The notes under the pieces were generated by a model. It did no database searches. It had not been told where the DNA came from and saw only the letters and a program-made list of their open reading frames with translations. Shown piece by piece: positions 8,281-17,033 of a stretch of 64,000 nt of DNA; position 1 is the stretch's first letter; the number at the start of each line of letters is the position of its first letter. The stretch comes from an uncultured Granulosicoccaceae bacterium. GTDB taxonomy: Bacteria > Pseudomonadota > Gammaproteobacteria > Granulosicoccales > Granulosicoccaceae. Made by a program: the position numbers and the translations under genes. The DNA lies in assembly GCA_937930305.1 (NCBI GenBank), contig CALGLE010000004.1:220920-284919 (forward strand), written 5' to 3'.

Positions 8281-9794
8281 CTGCACAAGACCGGTATCAA
8301 TTCCTGTTAGACACCTTCAAACGCTTGAACCGCATTGATCACGCCATCACCATGCTGAGCTGGGATCAAATGGTCATGATGCCCAGCGGCGGCGTTACCT
8401 CACGATCTGAAACCCTAGCTGAACTGACGGTCATGCGTCATGAGCTACTGAGTGCGGATTCGGTGGGTGATGCTATTGCAGTTTGTGAAGATGGCTTGGA
8501 GGGTTTTCCCGCGGGTGAACGCCGAAGTGTTCAAGAGATGAGAAACGCCTATCAAGACGTTAATTGTGTGCCGTCGGATTTGGTTAAAGCACAAGTGATG
8601 GCAGGTTCTCAATGTGAACACAGTTGGCGTACCCAGCGCGAAGCTAACGATTGGCCTGGATTTCTAGTTAACTTTAAGCCTGTTGTGGAATTAGCTCGAG
8701 AAGAGGCGCAAGTCAGGCAGTCGGCATCGCAAACGCCCACACCCTACGATGCGTTACTCGATCTTCATTGCCGAGGGGATTCCAGCGAGCTTATCGACCA
8801 AGTTTTTGGTGAGTTAAAAGCGGCGCTACCGTCACTGATTGATGCGGTCATTGAGCAGCAGGGGAAATCATTTGATAGCATGCTGGCCGAAAACTCAAAC
8901 GACGCTAAGTATCCTGTCAGTGAGCAAACCCAACTGAGTAAGGCGTTAATGGCGTCATTGGGTTTTGATTTTAATGCCGGTCGATTGGACGTGAGTGCAC
9001 ACCCGTTTAGCACCGGTGTTGCAGGAGACCAGCGCATTACCACACGATATGATGAATCTACGTTTTTGGATGCCTTGCTAGCCACCGCTCATGAAACAGG
9101 CCATGCCAGCTATGAAGCTGGGCTTCCTGAAGATTGGTTGGGTTTGCCGGTGGGGGATTCTCGTAATATGTGCATTCACGAGAGTCAAAGTTTGCTGTTT
9201 GAAAAAATGGTGACCTTATCGCCAGCGTTTTTGAAGCATTTACATCGTCTGATTCAACAACATTTAAGTGCGGGTAAAGCGGTCAGTTACCAAGCGTTAG
9301 AACAGAACGCTCGGCGAGTGGTGAAAAGCTACATTCGGGTGGAAGCTGATGAACTCACGTACCCCATTCATGTGGCCTTACGTTATGACATTGAACGAGA
9401 TTTAATCAACAACCAGATGGAAGCAGAACACATACCCGAAGCTTGGGATGCGGCGATGCAAGTCGGCCTGGGTTTATCGACCAAAGACAATTATCGACAC
9501 GGTTGTTTGCAAGACATTCATTGGACTGATGGTACTTTCGGGTATTTCCCGTCTTACACGATGGGGGCTGTGAACAGCGCGCAGCTATTTCAGTCGCTCA
9601 CAAAGGCCCATCCCGATTGGGCGTCACGATTCGAAACGGGCGACATCACGTTTGTGCGGAACTGGTTGTCCGAAAATATCTGGCAGCATGGGTCGCATCT
9701 ATCGTCTCAAGAGTTGATGCAGCAGGCCACGGGTGAGGGCACGAATGCCGCCAGCTTGCTGGCTCATCTGAAAGCACGATATATAAACGCCTAA
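8277..9794 (+). CDS. M32 family metallocarboxypeptidase
   Basis: This 505-residue protein matches thermostable-carboxypeptidase-1-type M32 peptidases, cytoplasmic zinc enzymes that trim C-terminal residues from peptides. The zinc site is complete: 'HETGH' (HExxH) in 'ATAHETGHASYEAGLP', and the third ligand Glu in 'CIHESQSLLFEKMV'. Further family blocks are 'MMPSGGVTSRSE', 'HPFSTGVAGDQRITTRYDE' and 'GTFGYFPSYTMGAVNSAQLF'. It overlaps the MATE gene by four bases and is followed after 19 bases by the ProX-type gene, so the three are probably one transcript. No signal peptide is present. Confidence 0.92.
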   Translation: MTAQDRYQFLLDTFKRLNRIDHAITMLSWDQMVMMPSGGVTSRSETLAELTVMRHELLSADSVGDAIAVCEDGLEGFPAGERRSVQEMRNAYQDVNCVPSDLVKAQVMAGSQCEHSWRTQREANDWPGFLVNFKPVVELAREEAQVRQSASQTPTPYDALLDLHCRGDSSELIDQVFGELKAALPSLIDAVIEQQGKSFDSMLAENSNDAKYPVSEQTQLSKALMASLGFDFNAGRLDVSAHPFSTGVAGDQRITTRYDESTFLDALLATAHETGHASYEAGLPEDWLGLPVGDSRNMCIHESQSLLFEKMVTLSPAFLKHLHRLIQQHLSAGKAVSYQALEQNARRVVKSYIRVEADELTYPIHVALRYDIERDLINNQMEAEHIPEAWDAAMQVGLGLSTKDNYRHGCLQDIHWTDGTFGYFPSYTMGAVNSAQLFQSLTKAHPDWASRFETGDITFVRNWLSENIWQHGSHLSSQELMQQATGEGTNAASLLAHLKARYINA

Positions 9795-9813
9795 GAATAG
9801 GACACGCTAAGTC

Positions 9814-10368
9814 ATGAGTCACAGCGATCGGCCTGACCCTGAGTCGGTGGTGTTAGACAATGGAAGATTGTCCGCTACACCGGAGTTGGTATTTCAAGAA
9901 TTTGATCGCTTGAACATTGTTCATGAAACCATTGAGCACGTGCCGTTGTACACGGTGGAAGAGGCCAAAACGGTTAAATATAATCTCGACGGTGCTCATA
10001 CTAAAAACTTGTTTTTAAGAAACAAGAAGGGCCGTATGTTTTTACTGGTGGTAGAACAAAACCGCCGAGTGGATTTAAAAGCGCTGCGCACCCAGATTAA
10101 TGTGCCTGGCGGGCAATTGGCGTTTGCCAGCACGGAGCGATTGGGTAAGTTCTTGGGCGTGGTGCCAGGTTCTGTTTCACCCTTGGCTGTGATCAATGAT
10201 ACATCCGGCAAGGTGAGTGTTTATATAGAACAATCACTGTTGGAGCATGAGGCCATTTATTTGCATCCCTGCCGTAATACTCACAGCACACGTTTGGCCA
10301 CACAAGATTTACTTAAAGTGTTAGAAGCTTGGGACCATCCGCCAACGATTTTGTCCTTTGATGATTGA
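9814..10368 (+). CDS. ProX/YbaK-type Ala-tRNA(Pro) deacylase
   Basis: The protein (184 residues) is a free-standing prolyl-tRNA editing domain. 'LNIVHETIEHVPLYTVEEAKTVKYNLDGAHTKNLFLRNKKGRMFLLVVEQNRRVDLKAL' matches ProX/PrdX, including the 'KNLFL+nkk' strand with the conserved Lys. 'GKFLGVVPGSVSPLAVIND' matches the conserved G-x-x-P-G-x-x-x-P loop. Such enzymes hydrolyse alanine mis-attached to tRNA(Pro) in the cytoplasm. It follows the M32 gene closely and precedes the ADP-ribosylglycohydrolase gene by 18 bases. A YbaK-type Cys-tRNA specificity is less likely given the motif pattern. Confidence 0.85.
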   Translation: MSHSDRPDPESVVLDNGRLSATPELVFQEFDRLNIVHETIEHVPLYTVEEAKTVKYNLDGAHTKNLFLRNKKGRMFLLVVEQNRRVDLKALRTQINVPGGQLAFASTERLGKFLGVVPGSVSPLAVINDTSGKVSVYIEQSLLEHEAIYLHPCRNTHSTRLATQDLLKVLEAWDHPPTILSFDD

Positions 10369-10386
10369 TTACATAAAGCACAACTT

Positions 10387-11493
10387 ATGACGTTAGATAC
10401 AGAATCGGCTAAAGCCTCGTTGTGTAATTTGTTTGTAGGCGATGCCTTGTCCATGCCGGTGCATTGGTACTACAACCCCGATGACATCGTGCGTCAATAT
10501 GGCAACCATGGCGTGCAAGCGATGCATGCAGCACCCGAGGTACACCCCAGTTCTATTATGTCGTTACATTCCACCAAAGCCGGTGGACGCCAAGCGGTTG
10601 AGGGGCGCGGTGCACAAAAGGAAATCATCGGCGACGTTATCCTAAAAGGCAAACGTGCACTTTGGGGAAAGCAGGGTACGCATTACCACCATGGCATGCC
10701 GGCCGGTGAAAACACCTTGAATGCTTGGTGGGCGCGTGAACTGATGCAGTACTTACTAGATGAAGACGGATACCAAATTGATCATTGGGTACAGCGCTAC
10801 ATTGAATTTATGACAGCAGACCCCGCTAGGCATCCAGACACCTATGCAGAGAGTTGCCATCGCGGTTTCTTTGCAAACTGGTCAGCTGGCATGGACCCGA
10901 TGAAGTGTGGTGCCGTAACGCACGATACGCCGTCAATGGGGGCATTGGTAACGATTGCGCCTCTGGTGATTGCTTTGCATCGTGATCATGAGCTCAGTGA
11001 AATCAAACGCATCACTCGAGCGTATATTCATTTAACGCACCCTGATGATCAGTTGATGCAGGTTGTGGATGCGTATGTGAGTTTACTAATTAACCTAATG
11101 ACTACATCGACGCAGGAAAATTCAGAAGGTGATGTCGTGTCATTAATCGATCGCTCAGCCAACGTGACGGGAAAAATGGATCTCTCACAATTGGTTCATC
11201 AAAAACGCGGAGATGCCGCTGTGGTGGGTGGCCGATATTCATTGGCTTGTTACATCGACGACTCCTGGCCAAGCGTGTGTTACTTAGCCGCAAAATATTA
11301 TGCAACGCCGGCTAAAGCGTTAATCGTAAACACGAACTTGGGTGGCGAGAACGCGCATCGAGGGGCCGTATTAGGTACCGTTGTGGGGGCGGCCAGTTCG
11401 GAAGTCGCTGATGCGCTGTTTGAACAGCTGGTGCATCGGGAGGCCTTGGTGGCTTTGGTGGATGAATTTTTGGAACGGTTTGTTGGTCGCTAG
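10387..11493 (+). CDS. ADP-ribosylglycohydrolase (DraG-like) family protein
   Basis: The fold is indicated by 'NLFVGDALSMPVHWYYN' near the N-terminus, the family's metal/ADP-ribose entry segment with the GDALG-like motif. The 'CGAVTHDTPSMGALVTIAPLVIAL' and 'AYIHLTHPDDQLMQVVDAYV' helices, and 'NTNLGGENAHRGAVLGTVVGAA', which aligns with the C-terminal GGDxDTxGAxxGAixGA motif, support it. In that last motif the usual D-x-D-T is replaced by E-N-A-H, so catalytic competence or metal number may differ from classical DraG. It removes ADP-ribose from a target in the general family; the target here is unknown. It is convergent with nadE. Confidence 0.7.
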   Translation: MTLDTESAKASLCNLFVGDALSMPVHWYYNPDDIVRQYGNHGVQAMHAAPEVHPSSIMSLHSTKAGGRQAVEGRGAQKEIIGDVILKGKRALWGKQGTHYHHGMPAGENTLNAWWARELMQYLLDEDGYQIDHWVQRYIEFMTADPARHPDTYAESCHRGFFANWSAGMDPMKCGAVTHDTPSMGALVTIAPLVIALHRDHELSEIKRITRAYIHLTHPDDQLMQVVDAYVSLLINLMTTSTQENSEGDVVSLIDRSANVTGKMDLSQLVHQKRGDAAVVGGRYSLACYIDDSWPSVCYLAAKYYATPAKALIVNTNLGGENAHRGAVLGTVVGAASSEVADALFEQLVHREALVALVDEFLERFVGR

Positions 11494-11507
11494 GCTAGCT
11501 GCTAGCC
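11493..11507. other. Perfect inverted repeat between convergent genes
   Basis: GGCTAGC-T-GCTAGCC forms a 7-bp perfect palindrome one base beyond the stop codon of the ADP-ribosylglycohydrolase gene and ahead of the nadE stop on the other strand. It could be a short hairpin limiting convergent read-through. No U-run follows on either strand, so it is not a canonical intrinsic terminator. Confidence 0.4.
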
Positions 11508-11518
11508 ACCATCAACAA

Positions 11519-13582
11519 TCACTGCAACGTCCGAATCCAAGCCGCCACTGAAGCATCCGACGGCATGCGCCAATCCCCTCGCGGGGATAAACTGATTGAA
11601 CCCACTTTTGGCCCATTCGGCACGTTTTCACGTTTGTATTGTTGGCTAAACGCACGTTTTAAGTTCACGGTTAGCCAGTGCTTAATTTCATCGGCGCTGT
11701 AGTCTTTCGACCATTCAGATGCGTGCTGAGCTAGGTATAGAACTTTCGCGGGTGAGAAGCCGTAACGTACTAAGTTGAACATGAAAAAATCGTGCAGCTC
11801 GTAAGGGCCCACGGTTTCTTCGGTGCTTTGGCGAATGTCACCATTCTCATCCGGGGGGAGCAGTTCAGGAGAGATTTCGGTGTCGGCTACTGAAAATAGG
11901 GTGTCTTTTGCGGCACCTTCGAACTGGTGTTCGGCCACATAGCGAACCAGGAACTTCACTAAGGTTTTGGGCACTGAGCAATTTACGTTATACATGCTTT
12001 GATGATCTGCATTGTAGGTGCACCAACCCAACCAAATTTCAGACATATCACCGGTTCCAAGCACAAACCCCATGTTCATCAGTAGCTCTGTACGGCGACG
12101 CGCCTGAACATTTTCAAAAGTTAAATCCTTTTGTTGTTCAGCCGGCACGGCATTGATTGCTTTGTTGAAGGCTTTTAATGAAAGCTGGTTGGAACTTTTC
12201 TTTTTCAACGATTCGTCGTTAATTAAATCAATGCTATCGAACGGTTGGTAACCGGTGGCTATGGCTAAATCTTGGAACTCATCTAAACAGGCTTGACGAA
12301 TATCAATTTCTGTTTGTGTAATACCCAGCTCTGTCATCAGAGTTCGAGCATTGGTTAAGGTGTGATCGGTGGTACCAAACCCGGGCATGGTTACGCCACG
12401 TATCAGCGTGCGGGGTAAGCCGAGTAAATCGTATGTCTTTACAGCGACCAGTAACGCCAAGGTGGAATCCAAACCACCGGAAATGCCAATCACCGATTTC
12501 GGTTCGCTGCCAAGCAGTTCCAATCGTTTCGCTAAAGCGCACGTTTGTATGCCGAAAACATCGGCACAACGTTCGGCTAAGGCGTGGCTTGCTTTTGGAA
12601 CAAAGGGTGTAGCGGGTACGGGAAACAATAAATGTTCGCTGTTGTGATCTTTTACTTCAAATGCGATGCGTTGATAGGTTCGGTTATCTAGAAACCGATC
12701 ATTGTCTGGAAAGGTGGTGGTGTTTCTACGTTCGGTTTGTAAGCGTTCAATATCGATATCGCTGGTGATAGAGTGCGAACTTCTAATTGTAGGCGCGGTA
12801 TCGCCGACACGATTGCTTTCAACTAACAGGTGCCCACCTTCGGCAATTAGCGAGTGGCCTCCAAACACTAGATCGGCCGTACTCTCGGTCGGACCACAAC
12901 CGGCGTAGGCATAGCCTGCAATGCAGCGCCCACTTTGGCTGGTGACTAAGTCGCGTCGATATCCGGCCTTGCCCACGGTTTCTGGAGAGGCGGATAAGTT
13001 ACAGATGAGATTCGCGCCTGCCACGGCCGCTAAACTGGATGGGGGGATAGGCATCCAGATGGCTTCACAAATTTCTACTGACAGAACAAGTTCATCTTTG
13101 CCAATCATCGATGTAAACAGCAGTTGAGTGCCGAAGGGCACGGTGTGTCCTGCGTATTCTATGGTGGCGGGTAAGTCGTTGTTGGCAGATGCAAACCAGC
13201 GAGCTTCATAGAATTCGTTGTAGTTGGGTAGAAACTGCTTCGGCACTATACCGATGACTTTCTCACCATGAATGAGCGCTGCACAATTGTATAAAGCGCT
13301 GCCGACTTTGACAGGCACACCCACGATGACCAATTGTTTTTTGTTAGGTGCTTGTTCGCACAGCCGTTGAATTTGTTGTTCGCACTCATCCAACAAAGCT
13401 CGTTGGTGGAACAAGCGTGCGCAGCTGTAAGCACTGACAGAGAGCTCAGGGAACAGAACCACATCGGATTCTGGCAAGCCCCGTAACATGGTCAATGCCG
13501 TGTTAACGTTTTCCATGGGGTCGGCCACGCTCACTTCAGGTGAAGCAGCCGTGACGCGGACAAAGCCGTGTTGGTGGGACAT
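11519..13582 (-). CDS. nadE: Glutamine-dependent NAD+ synthetase
   Basis: NadE makes NAD+ from deamido-NAD+, ATP and glutamine in the cytoplasm. The protein is of the two-domain type, about 687 residues. An N-terminal nitrilase-fold glutaminase has the Glu in 'LFPELSVSAYSC', the Lys in 'IVPKQFLPNYNEFYEARWF' and the Cys in 'LSVEICEAIWMP', giving a complete E-K-C triad. The C-terminal ATP pyrophosphatase synthetase domain has the 'SGGLDSTLAL' P-loop. The order and length match the large Mycobacterium-type enzyme rather than the short ammonia-dependent E. coli form. The start at 13582 (MSHQHGFVRV) fits homologues; the track begins 4 codons earlier. It lies downstream of DUF3726 on the same strand. 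Confidence 0.93.
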   Translation of the reverse strand: MSHQHGFVRVTAASPEVSVADPMENVNTALTMLRGLPESDVVLFPELSVSAYSCARLFHQRALLDECEQQIQRLCEQAPNKKQLVIVGVPVKVGSALYNCAALIHGEKVIGIVPKQFLPNYNEFYEARWFASANNDLPATIEYAGHTVPFGTQLLFTSMIGKDELVLSVEICEAIWMPIPPSSLAAVAGANLICNLSASPETVGKAGYRRDLVTSQSGRCIAGYAYAGCGPTESTADLVFGGHSLIAEGGHLLVESNRVGDTAPTIRSSHSITSDIDIERLQTERRNTTTFPDNDRFLDNRTYQRIAFEVKDHNSEHLLFPVPATPFVPKASHALAERCADVFGIQTCALAKRLELLGSEPKSVIGISGGLDSTLALLVAVKTYDLLGLPRTLIRGVTMPGFGTTDHTLTNARTLMTELGITQTEIDIRQACLDEFQDLAIATGYQPFDSIDLINDESLKKKSSNQLSLKAFNKAINAVPAEQQKDLTFENVQARRRTELLMNMGFVLGTGDMSEIWLGWCTYNADHQSMYNVNCSVPKTLVKFLVRYVAEHQFEGAAKDTLFSVADTEISPELLPPDENGDIRQSTEETVGPYELHDFFMFNLVRYGFSPAKVLYLAQHASEWSKDYSADEIKHWLTVNLKRAFSQQYKRENVPNGPKVGSISLSPRGDWRMPSDASVAAWIRTLQ

Positions 13583-13612
13583 AGGCGTTCTCAAAGCTTA
13601 GCGGCCAGTTAG

Positions 13613-13627
13613 GGTCTTTCAAAGACC
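13613..13627. other. Palindrome upstream of nadE
   Basis: GGTCTTT-C-AAAGACC is a perfect 7-bp inverted repeat 31 bases upstream of the nadE start, in the 108-base gap after DUF3726. A second inverted pair, GGCCAGTT (13602-13609) and AACTGGCC (13684-13691), brackets it. It could be an operator for nadE or an RNA hairpin; there is no T-tract, so a terminator is unlikely. Confidence 0.35.
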
Positions 13628-13690
13628 TGCTTTGCCGCGGTATGTCTTAAGTCTAGCAATCAGTGCACCGACTTTGGCCTGAAAACTGGC

Positions 13691-14302
13691 CTAAGGGCTG
13701 GAAGAACTGTTATCGCTGGTATCAGCCCCGTCTAGCGGTTCTCTGGGCGGTAATGTCCCCGCGTAATGCTGCACGGTTTTGACGTATACCAGCTCTCGTG
13801 AGGGGATTTCGGTCAAATACCGAGATTCGTCATAAGTTTGAGAATTCGCCAATGGGCTCCATCTCACATCGGCTTTTTCTACCAAGAGGGTGCGCAGTGT
13901 TTTTCGATCCGGGTCGATGTCCATCAGGCCACGATGAATGGGCAGTTGGGTGTCGTTCCAATTCACATGGCCACTGCCGCCTGCATCCACCAGCGCCGGA
14001 ACGAGGAGTAACGGTTGCCTTACGGCAGCGAATGTGTGAGGAATGTTTTCCTTTGCCATGCCCTTAATTGATTCAGCTACCAAAATAGGGCAGCTTGCGT
14101 CATCTTGTTCATCGTCATTCGGGGTGAGCTTGTAAGCGGATAAAAAATCCATATGCTGCGCAATGGCAGCCACCCCGGGTGCGTTACGTTGTTGCAGCGT
14201 GGTCACTGATTGGGACCCAATGTTCGCCTGGTTCTCTGAATAACCCAACCGCAACAAGGCGGTTTTAACCCATTCTTCAACCGTGTCTAATGGCCAACTC
14301 AT
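13691..14302 (-). CDS. DUF3726 family protein
   Basis: The 203-residue protein begins 'MSWPLDTVEEWVKTALLRLGYSENQANIGSQSV..LQQRNAPGVAAIAQHM', which follows the DUF3726 N-terminal pattern (MxWSLNEVExxxxKAARGAGxxxxxAEExGxAxRWLexrgxpGxxxLaxxL). The middle carries two short sheets with 'ILVAESIKGMAKE' and 'PLLLVPALVDAG'. The function of DUF3726 is not established; members commonly sit beside Ldh-family dehydrogenases or sugar-acid enzymes, as here. It lies 24 bases after the dehydratase gene, so it is probably in the same transcript. Confidence 0.5.
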   Translation of the reverse strand: MSWPLDTVEEWVKTALLRLGYSENQANIGSQSVTTLQQRNAPGVAAIAQHMDFLSAYKLTPNDDEQDDASCPILVAESIKGMAKENIPHTFAAVRQPLLLVPALVDAGGSGHVNWNDTQLPIHRGLMDIDPDRKTLRTLLVEKADVRWSPLANSQTYDESRYLTEIPSRELVYVKTVQHYAGTLPPREPLDGADTSDNSSSSP

Positions 14303-14326
14303 GTCACGTGAATGCTCTGTTGCCGA

Positions 14327-16114
14327 TTAGTGGTTATCGCGAGGCAGGTTTTGCCCAACTTTTTGATACGCGGTGGCCAATTCCAAACATCCTCCTTCAG
14401 CCAATTGCCCAACGTGCATTCGATACATTTCTTGCCAGGGTGTTTGGTGTTCTAAATTCGGTGCAACCCAGTCGGCTTTTCGTTGTGCCCAAGTCGATTC
14501 ATCAACAGTTGCGTTTAAGGTGGACGCGTTTAAATCCAAACGCACCGAGTCACCAGTTTGCAGTAACGCTAAGCCACCACCGATGACGGACTCTGGGGAG
14601 GCGTTTAATATGGAGGGGCTTTCAGAGGTACCTGACTGGCGACCATCACCGACTGTTGGTAGGTGATTGATGCCTGCTTTTATTAAGGCATCGGGCGGCT
14701 GCATGTTAACCACCTCTGCTGAGCCGGGGTATCCCACACAACCCACACCACGAATGAACAACATGCACGTTTCGTCGATGTTTAAACTCGCATCGTTAAT
14801 TCTGGCGTGATAATCCTCAGGCCCTTCAAACACAATGGCACGTGCGTTAAACACGCCTTCGTTGCCAGGTTCACTTAAAAAACGGGCGCGAAAGTCATCG
14901 GATATGACGCTAGTTTTCATCAGTGCTGAGTCGAACAAGTTGCCGGACAGAACCAAAAAACCGGCGTTTTTTCGCAAGGGTGACGCGACCGTGCTGATCA
15001 CGTCGTGATTACAGCTTTTAGCCGCGCCGATATCGTCACCCAGTGTTTTTCCAGACACCGTTTTTGCCGACGTTTTTAATAGGTTTGCAGCGATGAGTTC
15101 GCCCATGATGCCGGGTACACCACCGGCACGGTAAAACGCTTCCCCTAAAAAGTGACCGGCAGGTTGCATGTTTAATAAAAGTGGCACATCAAACCCGATG
15201 GTCTCCCAGTCTTTCACGTTAAGTTCGACGCCAGCGTGACGGGCAACCGCTTGCAAGTGGGGCGGTGCGTTGGTGGAACCACCAATGGCCGTATTCACAA
15301 CGATGGCGTTTTCAAACGAGTCACGTGTCATGATGTCGGACGGCTTTAGATCTTCATGCACCATTTCAACAATCCGTTTGCCAGTTTCATAGGCCATGGC
15401 CATGCGTTCACGATAGGGTGCGGGTATAGCCGAACAACCCGGTAGGCTCATGCCTAAGGATTCTGCCATGGCGTTCATGGTGCTGGCAGTGCCCATGGTA
15501 TTGCAGTGCCCTAACGACGGTGCCGAAGAACACACTCGATGCATAAATTCTTCTTCATCAATTGTGCCTTCTGCTAACAAACGACGACTCTCCCACATCA
15601 CAGTGCCCGAACCTGCCAGTTTGCCGTTCCACCAACCGTCTAACATTGGCCCGCCGGACAATACGATGGCGGGTAAGTCTACGGTGGCCGCTCCCATAAG
15701 CATCGCAGGCGTAGTTTTATCGCAACCCGTGGTGAGCACGACGCCGTCTATCGGGTAGCCATGCAGCACTTCTACCAGAGACAGATAAGCTAAGTTTCTG
15801 TCTAAAGCGGCGGTTGGGCGTTTACCGGTCTCTTGAATCGGGTGCACCGGAAACTCCATGGGCACACCACCCGCGTCGCGAATGCCAGCCTTAACGCGGT
15901 CGGCTAGAAACACATGAATCTTGTTGCAAGGCGCTAAGTCGGAACCGGTTTGCGCAAGTCCGATAACCGGTCGTCCACCTTGCAATTCACCACGTGTGTA
16001 CTCTTGATTTAAATAGCGTTCAAGATACAACGATGTCATGCCTGGGTTGTTTGGATTATCAAACCATTCTTGCGAACGGAAAGTCAGTGGCTTGTCATCT
16101 TTATCTTGGCTCAT
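14327..16114 (-). CDS. IlvD/Edd family sugar-acid dehydratase
   Basis: IlvD/Edd enzymes use an iron-sulfur cluster and Mg2+ to dehydrate 2,3-dihydroxy acids. All three cluster cysteines are visible: 'LAPCNKIHVFLADRVKAGIRDAGG', 'LTTGCDKTTPAMLMG' and 'LGHCNTMGTASTMNAMAESLGM'. The active-site Ser lies in 'GDGRQSGTSESPSILNASPES'. The N-terminus 'FRSQEWFDNPNNPGMTSLYLERYLNQEYTRGELQGGRPVIGLAQTGSDLAPCN' is characteristic of L-arabinonate / D-xylonate dehydratases rather than of dihydroxy-acid dehydratase in branched-chain synthesis. The product would be a 2-keto-3-deoxy sugar acid. The FAH-family gene lies 6 bases upstream and DUF3726 downstream, so the three are probably one catabolic operon. The exact sugar acid is unresolved. 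Confidence 0.88.
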   Translation of the reverse strand: MSQDKDDKPLTFRSQEWFDNPNNPGMTSLYLERYLNQEYTRGELQGGRPVIGLAQTGSDLAPCNKIHVFLADRVKAGIRDAGGVPMEFPVHPIQETGKRPTAALDRNLAYLSLVEVLHGYPIDGVVLTTGCDKTTPAMLMGAATVDLPAIVLSGGPMLDGWWNGKLAGSGTVMWESRRLLAEGTIDEEEFMHRVCSSAPSLGHCNTMGTASTMNAMAESLGMSLPGCSAIPAPYRERMAMAYETGKRIVEMVHEDLKPSDIMTRDSFENAIVVNTAIGGSTNAPPHLQAVARHAGVELNVKDWETIGFDVPLLLNMQPAGHFLGEAFYRAGGVPGIMGELIAANLLKTSAKTVSGKTLGDDIGAAKSCNHDVISTVASPLRKNAGFLVLSGNLFDSALMKTSVISDDFRARFLSEPGNEGVFNARAIVFEGPEDYHARINDASLNIDETCMLFIRGVGCVGYPGSAEVVNMQPPDALIKAGINHLPTVGDGRQSGTSESPSILNASPESVIGGGLALLQTGDSVRLDLNASTLNATVDESTWAQRKADWVAPNLEHQTPWQEMYRMHVGQLAEGGCLELATAYQKVGQNLPRDNH

Positions 16115-16120
16115 AGCAGT

Positions 16121-16969
16121 TTAACTATCCGCAACGACTTGCTGAGTTTGGGTGCCTAAGTTTTGTATACCTAAGGACATGGATTGCCCCGCTTTCAAAA
16201 ACACCGGCTCAGGTTTTATACCCATGCCAACGCCAGGTGGGGTGCCGGTGGAAATGCAGTCACCTGGATGCAGTGTGAAGAACTGGCTTAAATAAGACAC
16301 CAGATGGGCTACACCGAACACCATGGTTTTGGTATTGCCCGTTTGCATGCGCTGGCCGTCAACGTCTAACCACATGTCTAAATTTTGCGGGTCGCCCACT
16401 TCATCGGGGGTGACTAACCACGGACCGGTTGGGCCGAAGGTGTCGCAGCTTTTGCCTTTTGTCCATTGGCCAGAACGTTCGGTTTGAAATTCGCGTTCAG
16501 AGACATCATTCATTAAACAATAACCTGCCACGTGTTCTAACGCGTTCGCTTCAGATACGTACTTGGCTGGCTTGCCAATCACCACACCCAATTCCACTTC
16601 CCAATCCGTTTTAACTGACCCGCGAGGAATTACCACGTCATCGTTTGGGCCCACCACAGCACTTGTGGCTTTGGCAAACAAAATCGGTTCATTTGGCACC
16701 TTGGCACCGGTTTCCGCTGCATGATCGGAATAATTCAAGCCGATACACAGAAATTTGCCAATGCTGCCTACACAAGCACCTAATCTCGGGTTTCCCGATA
16801 CAGCGGGTAGGGAGGCGGTATCTAAGCCCTTTAAGCGGTCTATTTCAGCCGGCATGAGCGTGCCGCCAGCGATATCGTCCACAGTGCCTGAGAGGTCCCT
16901 GATGACCCCGTCCGCATCCAATAGTCCAGGTTTTTCTTGACCGATGGGCCCATAACGCAGCAGCTTCAT
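16121..16969 (-). CDS. Fumarylacetoacetate hydrolase (FAH) family protein
   Basis: The 282-residue protein has the FAH fold. Metal ligands are visible as the E-x-E pair in 'DWEVELGVVIGKPA' and the Asp in 'YCLMNDVSEREFQTERSGQWTKGKSCDTFGPTGPWLV', a block typical of the 2,4-diketo-3-deoxy-L-fuconate hydrolase / ureidoglycolate-lyase-like subgroup. 'FCIGLNYSDHAAETG' and 'ISTGTPPGVGMGI' are also conserved family blocks. Next to an IlvD/Edd dehydratase the likely role is cleavage or further conversion of a keto-deoxy or diketo sugar acid, though family members have several reactions. It is first in the minus-strand set; DUF2797 lies upstream. Confidence 0.85.
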   Translation of the reverse strand: MKLLRYGPIGQEKPGLLDADGVIRDLSGTVDDIAGGTLMPAEIDRLKGLDTASLPAVSGNPRLGACVGSIGKFLCIGLNYSDHAAETGAKVPNEPILFAKATSAVVGPNDDVVIPRGSVKTDWEVELGVVIGKPAKYVSEANALEHVAGYCLMNDVSEREFQTERSGQWTKGKSCDTFGPTGPWLVTPDEVGDPQNLDMWLDVDGQRMQTGNTKTMVFGVAHLVSYLSQFFTLHPGDCISTGTPPGVGMGIKPEPVFLKAGQSMSLGIQNLGTQTQQVVADS

Positions 16970-17033
16970 AAATGTGGCTCTTTATAAAATGTTGAAAATG
17001 ATGGGGTTGATCTGAATCGTATCAGCTTTTGGC

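Noticed and set aside
11493-11507. GGCTAGC-T-GCTAGCC as a bidirectional intrinsic terminator
   Set aside because: No T-run follows the stem on either strand and the loop is a single base; it is listed only as an inverted repeat.
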